From positions 2,944,719 through 3,008,718 of the forward strand of contig NC_044288.2 of NCBI RefSeq assembly GCF_004027225.2: a stretch of DNA of 64,000 bases, read 5' to 3'. The notes under the pieces are model-generated. The model did no database searches, was not told the DNA's origin, and worked only from the letters and a program-made list of their open reading frames with translations. Positions 23,959 through 35,687 of the stretch are shown here, one piece after another (position 1 is the first letter of the stretch; each line of letters starts with the position of its first letter). The DNA comes from Strigops habroptila (lineage: Eukaryota; Chordata; Aves; Psittaciformes; Psittacidae). The position numbers and the translations under genes are program-made.

Positions 23959-26900
23959 TCAGCTGAAGTCCCGGTCCGGCAGCACCAGCGGAGCCACCAA
24001 GGTCCAGAGGTAGAGCAGGAGCCCGGCCCAGCTGGAGCAGATCTTCACCCACACGGCGGTCCAGGGGCTCGACAGCACCTGCAAGCTCTCATCCGGCCTG
24101 GAATCCCAAAGAGCAGCAGCACCCATCACCGTGCTGCAGTGGGTGGCATCTCCCTGCGCATCCCAAGCACAGTGGCAGCCGCCACGCTGGGGAGGGATGG
24201 ATGCTGCGAGCACCAAGCCATGGGTGCAACACAAAGAACACGGAGGAGAGAGGGGAGAACCCCCATGTGCAGGCACGCAGCTCCCCACAGCTTGTCCAAG
24301 TGACCCCACTAGTGCAGCCACAGCACCCCCAGGGCTGGATCCTGGCTCGCCCCACATCCCAAGGGATCCCAGGCTGCAGCAGGGAGCTGGTGAGCCCGGG
24401 CACAACCTGCCATAGGCAGCACTAAGCATAATCAACACTGGTAATGGTGCACATGAAGTGGGTTCTCACTTAGGTGCACCTCAGCAACCAGCTCTGCCCA
24501 GTGTAGGAGCAGGGAGGACACCAGGAGAAGGGGCTGCAGGGGAAGGGGTTGCTCTGCCCACCTGTACCAGTTGGTGAGGGTCATCATGATGTAGAGGGCA
24601 GCGAGGAGGAGGCAGAGGTGGAAGAAGGTGTAGTTGTAGGACACCCCATCCTGCTCGTTGTCATAGGCACGGTGCTCCCCGCGCTCCGCGGCCTCGCTGT
24701 CCACCCCGGCCCCGCTCTCCTCCGTCAGCATCAGCTTGTTCACCTCGGGGTGGTCGGAGGAGCGGATGCTGCAGCGACAGGAGGCTCAGGGATGCTGAGT
24801 TTTGACCCCCCCCCCTCCAGCATCACCTATTCCCTAAGAGCCTCCCTCTGCTCCAGGCAGGCAGAGGGATGATGCAGTCCCCAGGGCCACCAGCCAAGTC
24901 CTCACCTGATGAAGAGGGTGCAGAGGATGAAGATTACGAGCCCCACGATGCTCGGGGCGTCCCACCAGGTTGTCAGTGGCTGTGTGGCTGTTGCTGAGCT
25001 GGTGCTGTTCCTCACCAGCAGTGTGGGGTTACAGGCCTGGACTGGGGGGGACATACAGGGGGTTCAGCACCTTTCCCCAGCACACAGAGACCCAGGAGGG
25101 CAAAGCAGCCACCCCAGTGGGTGCCTCATGTATCCCCCTCCCAAACCAAGGCCGCATCCTGCTTACTTGGTACATTGGCCAAGGCAGCCCAGGTGATGTA
25201 GATGGTGTAGAGGGTGATGAGGGACGCCTGCAGCAACCCCGAGTGTGGCTGAGCCTCCTGCAAACACAACCGTGGGTGCTCAGAGCTGGTCCTGTACCCC
25301 ACAGTGACATGGCCACCAGCCTCCAAGGTGCCCTCCCCATCACCTAACCTGGATCTTGGGCAGTATGGACACAGCAGAGACGATGAGGCAGAGGATGAGG
25401 TTGATGCTGATGAGGACCTTGCCCTCCTTGCAGCCCTCGGGCTTGGTGTAGTAGACGTAGAGCAGCACTATGGCCGCGATGGAGATGGCGTAGAAGATGA
25501 AAGTGATGGTGCAGAGGGCTGAGGGAGGAACCAAACAGGAAAGGGGCTGGAGCAGAGTCCCCCATATCCACCAGCTCAACGTCACCAGCTCCAGAAGGAG
25601 CTTCCCCATCCCTAAACCCTGCATGGTGCCATTGGGACTGACCTGCATACCAGCCCTTGGCGTTGCTCTCGTTTGCGTTGCGCAGCCACAGCTGGCTCCA
25701 GGAGTGGGCAAAGTCGATGAGGAGGAGGAGCTGGATAAGGATGAAGAGGAAGGAGCCGACCACGCCGAAGTAAAACCAGACTTGAGAGAGGAGAAAAACC
25801 AGTCAAGAGCAGGGAAAGGGGGACTGTGGCACAGGGGCACACAGCAGTGGGGATGCTGAGTCCAGCCCTGGCTGAGGGATAACCCGGAGATGCCAGGAGA
25901 GCAGGGGCAGCTCCTCACCTGAGGTGAAGGCACCATCAGGGATGTAGAAGGCCCCCACCGTGATCCCCACCAGCACCAGGAACTTGAAGAACCAGAAGCT
26001 GTGGGAGGAGAGAGGTGGCACAGTTGGGAGCAGGAACCCAGCTCCCAGGGAAGGGGGGGTCTGGTCCATCCCCACACCAGCATCCCTCCTCCGGGATGAG
26101 GGCTCACCCATTCTGCACAGCGGCCCGCGGGTCCTTGCTGCTGCGCACACACACCATGAGGATGGCAAAGAGGAAGAAGAAGGCGGCCATGGCGAAGCCC
26201 ATGCGGTACACAGCCTTGAGGCCCAGGAAGCTGCTGCAGTCAACGCGGGTCTGGACCCCCAACACTGACCCGCTGCCTTCACAGAAGCCGGGGAGCTGCA
26301 ATGGTGATGGGAGGGTGAGCATCATGCCAGCATCCTGCACCCACCACAAACCCTGGTGCCATCAGTGATGCCCGTGACTGCTCCGATGCCACCCATAAAG
26401 CACGTGGTTGGCTTGCTTAAGGACAGCCATGGAGTGACACAGCTAAAGCCAACAGTCATTGCAGGAAAGCTGGGATAAAACCAGCATTTCCCATATAGTC
26501 TTGTCCAGCCTTCACTTAGCTCAGCTGGAGACATCAAACCCTGTGTCTGATGTCCCAGAATGGCTTTAACCTGCCAGAGGGGAGAATGAGATGAGCTCTG
26601 AGGCAGAAGCTCTTCCCTGGGAGGGTGCTGAGGCGCTGGCACAGGGTGCCCAGAGAAGCTGTGGCTGCCCCATCCCTGGCAGTGTTCAAGGCCAGGTTGG
26701 ACACAGGGGCTTGGAGCAACCTGCTCTAGTGGAAGGTGTCCCTGCCCGTGGCAGGGGGTTGGAACTGAAGGAGCTTTAAGGTCCCTTCAACCCAAACCAT
26801 TCCACGATTCTATGACTTGCAAGTCACTTGGCCAGTTGAACCCAAAAAATGGGATGTAGGAAACTTTCCTGGGAAAGATCCGGGAAAACATGCTAATGCA

Positions 26901-29900
26901 TGAAATTATCCCACTGCATCTTCCCCGTGTGGAAAATCAGGGTCAGTAACACCTCTCCCAGTGAGATGCTCAGAAAAAAGGGAACGGAAGCAATATCATG
27001 CCCCAAAAATTCACTTTCTGATTCAGCCCCATGTACCCACCATGAGCTAAACTTCTTCCCCGTGGTGCCCAAGCCCAGCAACCTCCAGGAGTTATTTACC
27101 TTGTGCAGCTCCTTCTCCACAGCAGGGATTATCATAATGATGGACACGAGGGTGCCGAGGAAGAGGAAGAAGGTGAAGACGAGGCGGGAGATGGTGGAGT
27201 TCTTGGTTGAGGGGCAGCAGCCGCAGAGCAGACATGGTGCAGAGCCACAGAGGCAGGACACCTGCAATGAGAGCATCCTGTGTCAGAGGGTTTGAGATCG
27301 GCCCCAAAACACGTGCCCAGGTTGAACCATATGGGGATCTGCCCAGGAATCCGCACCACTGCTTAGAGCTCCTCACCAGCATTGCAGCCTGCAGGACCTC
27401 ATGGAAATGGCCCCAAATCCCACCAAAAGGTTGCTGCAAACCAGAAGAGCTGCAGGAACAAGTTCACTCCAATACCCAACCAACTTGGAAAATGGCACCA
27501 GGAGTCCTGGAGACACCCCTTGTCTTCTTTTCTGCTCCCCCATTTGGATATTCACCCTCCTATTTCATAGAATCACAGAATCCCAGACTGGTTTGTGTTG
27601 GAAGGGACCTTAAAGCTCCTCCAGCTCCAACCCCCTGCCACGGGGGTTGGAAGGGACACCTTCCACTAGAGCAGGTTGCTCCAAGCCCCTGTGTCCAACC
27701 TGGCCTTGAACACTGCCAGGGATGGGGCAGCCACAGCTTCTCTGGGCACCCTGTGCCAGCGCCTCAGCACCCTCACAGGGAAGAGCTTCTGCCCAAGAGC
27801 TCATCTCAATCTCCCCTCTGGCAGGTTAAAGCCATTCCCCTTGTCCTGTCCCTACAGGCCCTTGTCCAAAGCCCCTCTCCAGGTTTCCTGGAGCCCCTTT
27901 AGGCACTGGAGCTGCTCTAAGGTCCCACCTCTCCAGCCTGATCCAGGTCCCTCTGGATCCCATCTCTTCCGTCCAGCATGTCAACTCCACCGCACACCTT
28001 GGTATCACTGAGCCACCAAGCTGTGTGGTCAAGCTTTTTCATGGCCCCTGGTGCCTTCCTTGGATATCCATCCCCCCTCTAAGCTGCAAAGGAAGCTTCA
28101 TCCTTTGCAAGGAAGTTTCATCCTATGCAAACATACTTCATCCAGCCTCTGCCTGGGCACCTCTTGATTTCAGCCTTTTTCTTTCAAAAGCAACGGGTTA
28201 AGAGCAAGGGAAGTCCTGCCCCATTAAGGCAGCACTGGCCATGCTCTCATCCACATCCATTAAAGACTTCCAAAGACACCCTAAGAGCAGGATGGCAAAA
28301 GCCAGCCAAGGGAGTGGCTGCAGGAGAGCCTGTGGTAATGAGGAAGCTTCAGGTTCCAGCCGCTGCAGATGAAAGACTGATCTCTCCAGTTTCACCATCA
28401 GCTTCCTCATGGAACCCAGCTCACTCCCAGCACTACTCACACCTAAGGGCTGCTGTGCTCCCTCTGCCTGCAGGCTGGGAGAGCGTGGATGGAGATGGAC
28501 AAGCACTGTCCAGCCAGTCAGGGAAACACAACAGCATGAACCCAACTACAGCACCCCAACAACAACAACCCCAACACCACCAGGCCGACAACGCCAGCCC
28601 AGCTACACCAAATCAACAGCACCAGTCCAACTAAACCAGCCCAACTACACCAAATCAACAACCCCACCCCAACAACACACCTTCTGCAAGCTTTCACCCT
28701 GGCAAACCCAGGGCTGCAGAGCCTGAGTCAACCCAAAGCAATGCAGAGCAACCAGTTCTTATCCCCAGTTCAATCAATGACCAGCAGGTTAATGAGTACT
28801 GAGCCCACAGGGTCAGGCGTAGGCTTGGGAGGCTGGTGGCTCTCACGCCTGGCTTTATGTTGGCACAATGAGGCTGACAGTCCCCATGAGGTGCCCAAAC
28901 CATGCTGGAGGGCTGCATGAGCCCCCAAGACTCCCATCGCCATGGGCAGCCTTCTGCTGGCAACACCAACTCCATCCCATAAGGAAAGCACCTTGAGATG
29001 ACCGTTCCACTCATGGCAGTGGTAGGCAGAGTCTGGCAAATCATTGGAGGCAGAGAAAGGGAAATACTTCTTGGGTGCTGCAAAGTCTCACTCAGGGACA
29101 GCTTGTAGAGAAAGTGCTGCAGAGGTGGCTGGGCAATCTGGTGCTGCTTTCACCCAAATGATACAGGCTGACCAGGAGTTAGTTTAGATTCTCTTGTTAA
29201 AAACCATGCAGATTTGGGGGGAGTGGATGTTGGTTTTGGTTTGGTTATTTTCCTTCTTGTGGTTTTTCAGTTCAGAATTGAGCTAAAACATCCCATTAAC
29301 CAGCCAGCTCCACTTGAAGGAACAGGAGAATTAAACCTACATAGCAAGTCCCTGCCCTATATAGCAACTCCCTGCCCTATATAGCAACTCCCTACCCTAC
29401 ATAGCAAGTCCCTGCCCATGGCAGGGGGTTGAAACTGGATGACCTTTAAGGTCCCCTCCAACCCAAACCACTCCGTGATTCTATGGCCTGAACCAGAATA
29501 GCTTTTTTGGGGACAAATATCCACAATTAGGCCAGAAACCTCCCCAGCCCTGCTCCAGGGGAAATCCCAGCTTTTCCAGTACCTGCCCATAAGGAAAACT
29601 ATTGGCCATGTGTTACAGACAGGTCCTGCAGACCCTCCCCGCGTACCATCTGGAGTTTCAGAAGCTCCTGTTGGTCAAACCTCCACAGCTTTGAGGTCAA
29701 GTTGCACAACCAGCCCCGTTCCCAGGTTTCCAGGCTCCCGGGTTGGTTCCGCAGCCCTGGCCCCATGCCCGCAGGTGAGGCAACAACAGGAAAGGCAACA
29801 CCAGCCATGGGGCTGCCTGTGTCACTGGGCACAGCGCCCCGAGTCATGCACCCTGCCCTGGGCCATGGCACCCACTGAGCCCCCCTGCCTCCCAGCTCCT

Positions 29901-30905
29901 TCTCTTACTGCATCCCCAGCAGTGAGAACCAGGCAGGACCCAGTCCCTCAGCATCACATGGGTGCAGCAGGACTGGCCTTTCCCCCTTAAGGAATTGGGG
30001 CCAGAACCCCCTGAATTCCCCCAGTGCAGCAGGGCATCACTCCTACAACTCCCCACATCCCCAAGTGCACTGGGCTCCATCACTCCAGGCACCTTCAGAC
30101 TCACCGCTCCCCTCAACCACGACACTCATGAGCCCCAGAGTTATCTGGGGTGAACCCTTTGGGTCTCCCTTGGATTTTCCTGGGTGCAGTGGGATGCCTG
30201 CTCTGGGGATCCTCCCATGTACACAGGGGTGCATCCCCCTGGGTGTCCCTGTATCCCACATGTTCACAGGGCTCCATCCACTCGGGAGTCCCCTGCATCC
30301 CCCCTGGGTGTCCCCTGTATCCCCCGTGTTCACAGGTCCTCATCCCCTCGGGTATCCCTGTATCCCCCATGTACATAAGGTGCATTCCCACAATGCGTTC
30401 CCTGTATACCCCATGTACACAGGACTGCATCCCCCGGGTATTCCCTGTATCCCTCGTGTACACAGGGCTGCATCTTCATAGGGGTCCCTGCATCCCCCCG
30501 GACACAGATGGGTACATCCCCCTGGGTGTCCCCTTCATCCCCCGTGTACCCAGGGATGCATCCCCCCGCGTATCCCCTGCATCCCCCCGGGTGCAGCGCG
30601 GGGGCACCCTCCGGGCTCCCCTTGGACCCCCCTACGTCTCCTCCACCCCTTTGGCTGTACCGTGGCCCATTCCCGGGGGCACCCCCGGGCCTCCCCCTCA
30701 ACCCGCAGCCGCAGCGACTCCCCGCCCCGCGCCGCGCCCGTCGCTGCGGCGCTCGGAGCCGGCGCAGCCCCGCTCCCTCTGCGTGTCCTCCCGGTGTCCT
30801 CCCGGTGTCCTCCCGGTCCCCCCCCGCCCGGTGCCGCCCCGCTGCCCCGGCCGGGCGGGCACTCACGCAGCCGAGCAGGGAGCAGACGCCGAGACAGGCC
30901 CCCAT
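23959..30905 (-). CDS. SERINC2: Serine incorporator 2, ten coding exons
   Basis: SERINC family polytopic membrane protein, 449 residues here against about 455 in human as I recall it. The family is linked to serine incorporation into membrane lipids and to lipid scrambling. Exons in transcript order: 30,867-30,905; 27,100-27,261; 26,108-26,295; 25,919-25,998; 25,643-25,780; 25,349-25,518; 25,167-25,257; 24,906-25,041; 24,562-24,768; 23,959-24,097. All junctions are GT-AG and the phases add up to an open 1,350-base frame. Family landmarks are the start [13 protein letters not shown], the CLCGSAPC cysteine block, RDPRAA-like [16 protein letters not shown], a [15 protein letters not shown] segment and the C-terminal WTAVWVKIC...RDFS. 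Hydrophobic spans near residues 37-59, 100-117, 131-149, 159-180 and 205-227 fit membrane helices, with more in exons 8-10. SERINC2 rather than SERINC1/3 is supported by the ending and by the neighbour FABP3. Intron 1 is large (3.6 kb). Confidence 0.96.
26557..26814 (+). mobile_element. CR1 LINE fragment in SERINC2 intron 2
   Basis: About 260 bp of sense young CR1, from 'aatggctttaacctgccaga' to the tail 'ccattccacgattctatg'. It lies antisense to SERINC2 transcription, between coding exons 2 and 3. It is of the 'gggtgcccagagaagctg' subtype. Confidence 0.9.
27565..28020 (-). mobile_element. CR1 LINE fragment in SERINC2 intron 1
   Basis: Antisense relative to plus, so in the same direction as SERINC2. 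It contains the 3' tail and about 365 bp of standard 3' region. It then jumps to a more 5' CR1 block (around 'ccaggtccctctggatccca'), so a stretch of CR1 is missing internally. A short extra copy of 'gggttggaaggga' occurs at about 27,643-27,655. Confidence 0.87.
28540..28680 (+). repeat. CAA/ACC-rich tandem array
   Basis: A low-complexity segment with two recognisable copies of a 'cccagctacaccaaatcaac' type unit, embedded in caacaacaacc-like sequence. It lies in SERINC2 intron 1. The open frame it creates is compositional. Confidence 0.75.
29338..29416 (+). repeat. 20-bp tandem repeat, four units
   Basis: Four units of the type 'atagcaactccctgccctat' stand head to tail. The last unit runs directly into the truncated CR1 that begins 'gtccctgcccatggcaggg', so the repeat unit shares the CR1 words 'tccctgccc'. 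Confidence 0.85.
29409..29485 (+). mobile_element. CR1 tail fragment in SERINC2 intron 1
   Basis: A 77-bp sense CR1 3' end with the tail 'ccactccgtgattctatg'. Its 5' edge is fused to the 20-bp tandem repeat. Confidence 0.85.
30196..30600 (+). repeat. Minisatellite in SERINC2 intron 1
   Basis: About 400 bp of imperfect units built from 'catccccctgggtgtccctg' and 'tatcccccatgtacacaggg' modules, with a period of roughly 50 bp. It begins about 270 bp inside intron 1 from coding exon 1. The array keeps long frames open on both strands, and these should not be annotated as genes. Confidence 0.85.
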
Positions 30906-31080
30906 GTTGCGGCCGCGGACCCCGCTCCGGTCCCCGCTCCCGCCGCTGGCTCCGCCCGGGGCCCGTCGCTCCCGCCGCGCCTCCCCCGGGGCGGGTCCTG
31001 GCACCCACAAACACCCCCCCCAAGCGGCAGCCCCGGAGCCTCCTTCACCGGGCACCGCCGAGGGGATCCGCTGGCACAGT
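30640..31080. promoter_or_regulatory. CpG island / SERINC2 promoter region
   Basis: A strongly GC- and CpG-rich segment surrounds SERINC2 coding exon 1. No TATA box is evident, as expected for a CpG-island promoter. By analogy with head-to-head SERINC1-PKIB and SERINC3-PKIG in human (from memory), it might also start the divergent PKI transcript; this is inference. Confidence 0.75.
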
Positions 31081-31112
31081 GAGAGCGGCTCCGGGATGCC
31101 CCGAGTGAGGGG

Positions 31113-32850
31113 ATCATAGAATCATGGGATGGTTTGTGTTAAAGGGATCTTAAAGCTCATCCAGTTCCAACCCCCTGCCACGGGCAGGGACACCTTCCAC
31201 TAGAGCAGGTTGCTCCAAGCCCCTGTGTCCAACCTGGCCTTGAACACTGCCAGGGATGGGGCAGCCACAGCTTCTCTGGGAAAAGTCTGTGCCAGCGCCT
31301 CAGCACCCTCACAGGGAAGAGCTTCTGCCTCAGAGCTCATCTCAATCTCCCCTCTGGCAGGTTAAAGCCATTCCCCTTGGCCTGTCCCTCCAGGCCCTTG
31401 TCCAAAGCCCTTCTCCAGGTTTCCTGGAGCCCCTTTCGGCACTGGAGCTGCTCTAAGGTCTCCCCTTGAGGAGCCTTCTCTTCTCCAGGCTGCCCCAGCC
31501 CAGCTCTCTCAGCCTGGCTCCAGAGCAGAGCTGCTCCAGCCCTCGCAGCTCCGGGGCCTCCTCTGAGCTCACTCCAACAGCTCCACGTCCCTCTTGTGTT
31601 GGGGACACCAGAACTGGATGCAGTATCCAATTGGGGTCTCCCCAGAGTGCAGCAGAGGGGCAGAATCCCCTCCCTGGACCTGCTGCTCACGCTCTGGGGG
31701 TGCAGCCCAGCACATGGTGGGGCTCTGGGCTCAAATGCACATTGCCCGCTCATGTCCAACCTTTCATCCACCAGGACCCCCAGGTCCTTTTCTGCAGAGC
31801 TGCTTTCCAGCCAGGCAGCCCCCAGCACATGCTGGTGCTGGGATTGCTCTTCCTGGGGGCAGAACTTTGCCTTTCTCCTTGTTGAACCTTGTGATGTTCT
31901 TGTCAGCCCATTCCTCCAGCCTGACCGTCCAGGTCCCTCTGGATGGCAGCACAACCCTCTGCTACATCAGCCACCCTTCCCAATTCAGTGTCATCTGCAG
32001 ACTCGCTGAGCTGACACTGCCCCATCATCCAGATCATTAATTAAGATGTTAAACAGGATTGGACCCAGTATAGACCCTTGGGGTACCCCACCAGGGACTG
32101 GCCTCCAACTAGACTTGGTGCCACTGGTCACCCACCACCCCTGGACCTGGCCATGCAGCCAGTGTTCAACCCACCTCACCTCGATCCATCTGCATCTACA
32201 GCTTCTCTGTTAGGATTTTAGGGAAGACAGTGCCAAAGGCCTTCCTGAAGTCCAGGCAGGCAATACCCTCTGCTTTCCCCTGGTTACAAATCCAGCCCTT
32301 TCATTGAATAAGTCCATCAAGTCGGTCAAGCATGGCCTCCCCATGCTGACTTCTTAATGTGCCTGGAAATGATTTCCAGGATCAGCTGCTCCACCACCTT
32401 CCCGGGAGTCAAGGTAAAGCTGATAAGCCCATAGTTCCCTGGGTCCTTGCTTGCCCTTCTTGAAGATAGGAGTGATGTTTGCTTTCCTCCAGCCTTCAGG
32501 CTCTTCTCACAGTCACCATGATCATTCAAATGCTGTCAACGCTGGCCTCGCAGTGACATGTGCCACCTCCCTCAGCACTCAGGGGTGCATCCCAGCAGGT
32601 CCCATGGACTTATGTATGTCCGGTTTGCTTAAGTATCCCCTGACCTGATCCTTTTCTACCAAGGGCATGTCTTCCTTATTCCAGCCTTCCCACAGGGTCT
32701 CTGGGACCTGGGATTCCTGAAGTCTTGCAAGTAAAGAGTCAAAGAAGGGGTTCAATTCCTCAGTCTTTCCCATGTCTGGCAGCATCAGTTCTCCCATCTC
32801 ATGGAGCAATGGACCCATATTTTCCCTCTTCCTCCTTTCATCACCTATAG
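31113..32850 (-). mobile_element. CR1 LINE, about 1.74 kb, with RT sequence
   Basis: The longest CR1 copy in the window, antisense to plus. It starts with the tail 'tcatagaatcatgggatgg', passes through the full 3' region (subtype with 'gggaaaagtctgtgcc') and extends into the reverse-transcriptase ORF. On the minus strand, translated fragments show the CR1 RT landmarks [34 protein letters not shown] and FNKEKGKVL. The frame is broken by several stops and frame changes, and the 5' part of the element is absent, so it is inactive. It ends about 200 bp upstream of SERINC2 coding exon 1. Confidence 0.93.
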
Positions 32851-33690
32851 CAGCCCTTCTTGCTATAGGTGCTCTGACAACATACCCTCCATCTCCAGCA
32901 GGCCCACTGGCTCCAGGAGACCCACCAGCACGAATCCACTCCCTCTGTGGGGCCAGACCCCAGGAAAGGGGGTCCAAGGAGCATCTTTCCACTCACAACC
33001 GAGGGTGGGAGCTGGGGCTGGGCCAGCAGCAGGTTTCCCAGCTCTTCTTGGCACATCCACCCGGAGCAGCAAGCGCTACTGTTGGCATGCATAATGCAGG
33101 GGCTGACATCAACTGGGATGTGCTAGCCTGCTTCCAGACCCTAAATTTAGACAGCAAGGAGAGGACATGAGTACAGAGCAGGATTGGGGGGGTATGGGAA
33201 TGAGGGAAGCCAACCTGCCCTCTGTGCCCTTGAGGAAGAGGAGGGTGTCACGCTGCTCGCTCCAGAGGTAAAGCCACAGGGCTTGGCCTCTCATCACTTG
33301 GCACAGGTTAAGCATCCCGGGCTCCCATCAGCTCTCGGTCCGGCAGCAGGAGAGGTCAGAGCCCGGAGCTGCTGGCTGATCCCAGTGGAGCTCAGGTTGC
33401 TGGTCCCGGCAGGGGTGTGCGTTGGGGACCTGCCTGGACTGGCTGTGTGCGGGCACGGGTCTGGCAGCGCCCGCGGGGACATGATGGGCTGGCTCCAAGC
33501 ACGGCCCCCGTGCCGAGGTGGGGGGCTCTGGCAGCTCCTGTCTCTTCCCGGCTGGATATGGGAGCCCTGTGACACCCACAGCAGGAGTGTCATTCAGCCA
33601 CTGTCCTCATGGGAAAGGCAAAGCGGCCACAGAGGTATTTGTCCTTTTGGTCCTGCTATCCCTCTGTGCCTTGTGGGGACATGAGGAGAC

Positions 33691-34054
33691 GGCTCCTTAA
33701 GGGGAGACCTTAGAGCAGCTCCAGTGCCTAAAGGGGCTACAGGAAACCTGGAGAGGGGCTTTGGACAAGGGCCTGTAGGGACAGGCCAAGGGGAATGGCT
33801 TTAACCTGCCAGAGGGGAGATTGAGATGAGCTCTGAGGCAGAAGCTCTTCCCTGTGAGGGTGCTGAGGTGCTGGCACAGACTTTTCCCAGAGAAGCTGTG
33901 GCTGCCCCATCCCTGGCAGTGTTCAAGGCCAGGTTGGACACAGGGGCTTGGAGCAACCTGCTCTAGTGGAAGGTGTCCCTGCCTGTGGCAGGGGTTGGAG
34001 CTGGATGAGCTTTAAGGTCCCTTCAACCCAACCCAGGCTGTGGTTCTGTGATTC
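33691..34054 (+). mobile_element. CR1 LINE fragment
   Basis: About 360 bp of sense young CR1, from 'aaggggagaccttagagcag' to the tail 'gtggttctgtgattcc'. It carries the 'cacagacttttcccagag' variant shared with the copies at 17,651, 31,113 and 51,952. Confidence 0.92.
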
Positions 34055-35555
34055 CAGGAGCTCCCTGTCATGCCGGGAGCAGCAATCCACAGAGCATGGA
34101 GGGATCGGTCCTCCCCACACTGTCCCCTCGCCCCCTTTGGCGGTGCCGCCAGATGGCAGTGCCGGATGAGACCAGTGCACACAGCAGCTGGACACTGGGG
34201 ACGGTGCCTGGGCTCCATCCCTGCTGCAGGATGGCAAAGCAGGGCCCTGGCTGCCAGGAGAGAGAGGGCTTCACCACCCTCAGCATCACCCCCTCGTTGT
34301 CACCTTCTCAGCAGGGGGCTTGAGGGCACCCCAGGACCCACAATGCAAGCACCAGGTTCACAAGTGACAGAGCTGTGGCAGTCCCACGGGCACCAAAGGA
34401 TGCTGGTTTTACACCACACTGCACTATGAGGAATGAGGGATGATGCCAGAGCCCAAGGGCATGTGCCTGCCTCCAGCTCCTCCTTGCAACAGAAGCCCCC
34501 ATCCTGCGTCCCATTGCTCAGCAGGGCTGGGAGCATCCTTGCCCATATACCCCTAAAAAATCACCTTTTTTCTGCTCTGCCTCCCTGTCCACTCCTTCTC
34601 TGCATCACTCAGCATCCTCTAGGCACAAGGGGTCATCTTCTTCCCCCCCTTCACCCAGTGCCTGGTTCATTAGGGGTGAGGGTATCATTTTCTGCCTGCT
34701 GTGGGGTGATATTAGGGCTGGGGGTGGCACCAGACTGGTGGTGACAAGGCCCAGGAGCAGCTTGCCAGGGACTTGGGGGGGACAACAAATGGTCTCGTGA
34801 CTGTATCTGGGACAACAGCAGCTTAGCCGTGGGCGCAGGCAGAAGGGTTCCTGCTGAGCCCCAGCGATGCTGCTCCTGGCTAAACCCACATTACAGTAAT
34901 TAATAATAATTAATAATCGAGCCTGTGTTTGGAAAAGCAGCTAAACCCAGCAAGCATCCTTCAGAGCATCACCCAGTGCACGGCGTAAGGTGCCTTTGGG
35001 GGGTTGGAGAAACCCCTGGTCCATGGGCTTGTCCTACCTCCAGTGCCCTGGGGGCTGGCCCCACTCCTGGATGGGGCTTTTAGGGCACCCAAACCCCTTC
35101 CCTTGGCCACCAGCTGCCAGCAAGCACATCACAGCCTTGTGGTTTGGGTGCTTTGGGGAGCTGCTCCAAGATGTCAGGGTGCTGCTCATCATGGGAGGTG
35201 TGAGGGTCCCCCTGCCCTGCCAGGAGGCCAGGAATGAAGGTTCCCCCCCTGTTTACAGCCAGCAGTGCATGTTCTCAGCTGTGCTGCCTCTCTTGGGGTT
35301 TCCAGCCCATAGATGAGAAGGGGAATGGGCACAAAGCCAGCCTGGGATGGGAAGGACAAATGGAGAAGTCCTGAGATTGAAGCATCTCCCTCCCCCCTTG
35401 TCCAAGGATGCCTTTGAGTAAGGGAATTAGTTTTCCACTAAGCTCTTCCATAATGAACACTCACGGAGCACCAGCAATGGGAATTGCTTGGTCCTTGGTT
35501 ACAGGCAGAGGGGGGTGTTCAGGGTCAGGATTCAAATCCAGTGGAAATGAAGGGG

Positions 35556-35687
35556 ATGTGTTCAAGGCCAGGTTGGACACAGGGCCTTGGAGCAACCTGC
35601 TCTAGTGGAAGGTGTCCCTGCCCATGGCAGGGGGTTGGAGCTGGAGGAGCTTTAATGTCCCTTCAACCCAAACCACTCTGTGATCCT
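35556..35687 (+). mobile_element. CR1 LINE fragment
   Basis: A 130-bp sense CR1 3' end that begins abruptly at 'gtgttcaaggccaggttgg' and ends near 'accactctgtgatcctg'. Confidence 0.88.

Larger units (their letters stand above)
28030..30640. other. SERINC2 intron 1 interior
   Basis: No exon or gene is recognised. The stretch contains an ACC/AAC-rich array (28,540-28,680), a 20-bp tandem repeat running into a CR1 tail (29,338-29,485) and a minisatellite close to exon 1 (30,196-30,600). The remainder is unique intronic sequence. Confidence 0.5.

Noticed and set aside
30150-31082. 310-residue open frame on plus across the SERINC2 promoter
   Set aside because: It runs through a minisatellite and a CpG island opposite SERINC2 exon 1. 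Periodicity and high GC keep it open.
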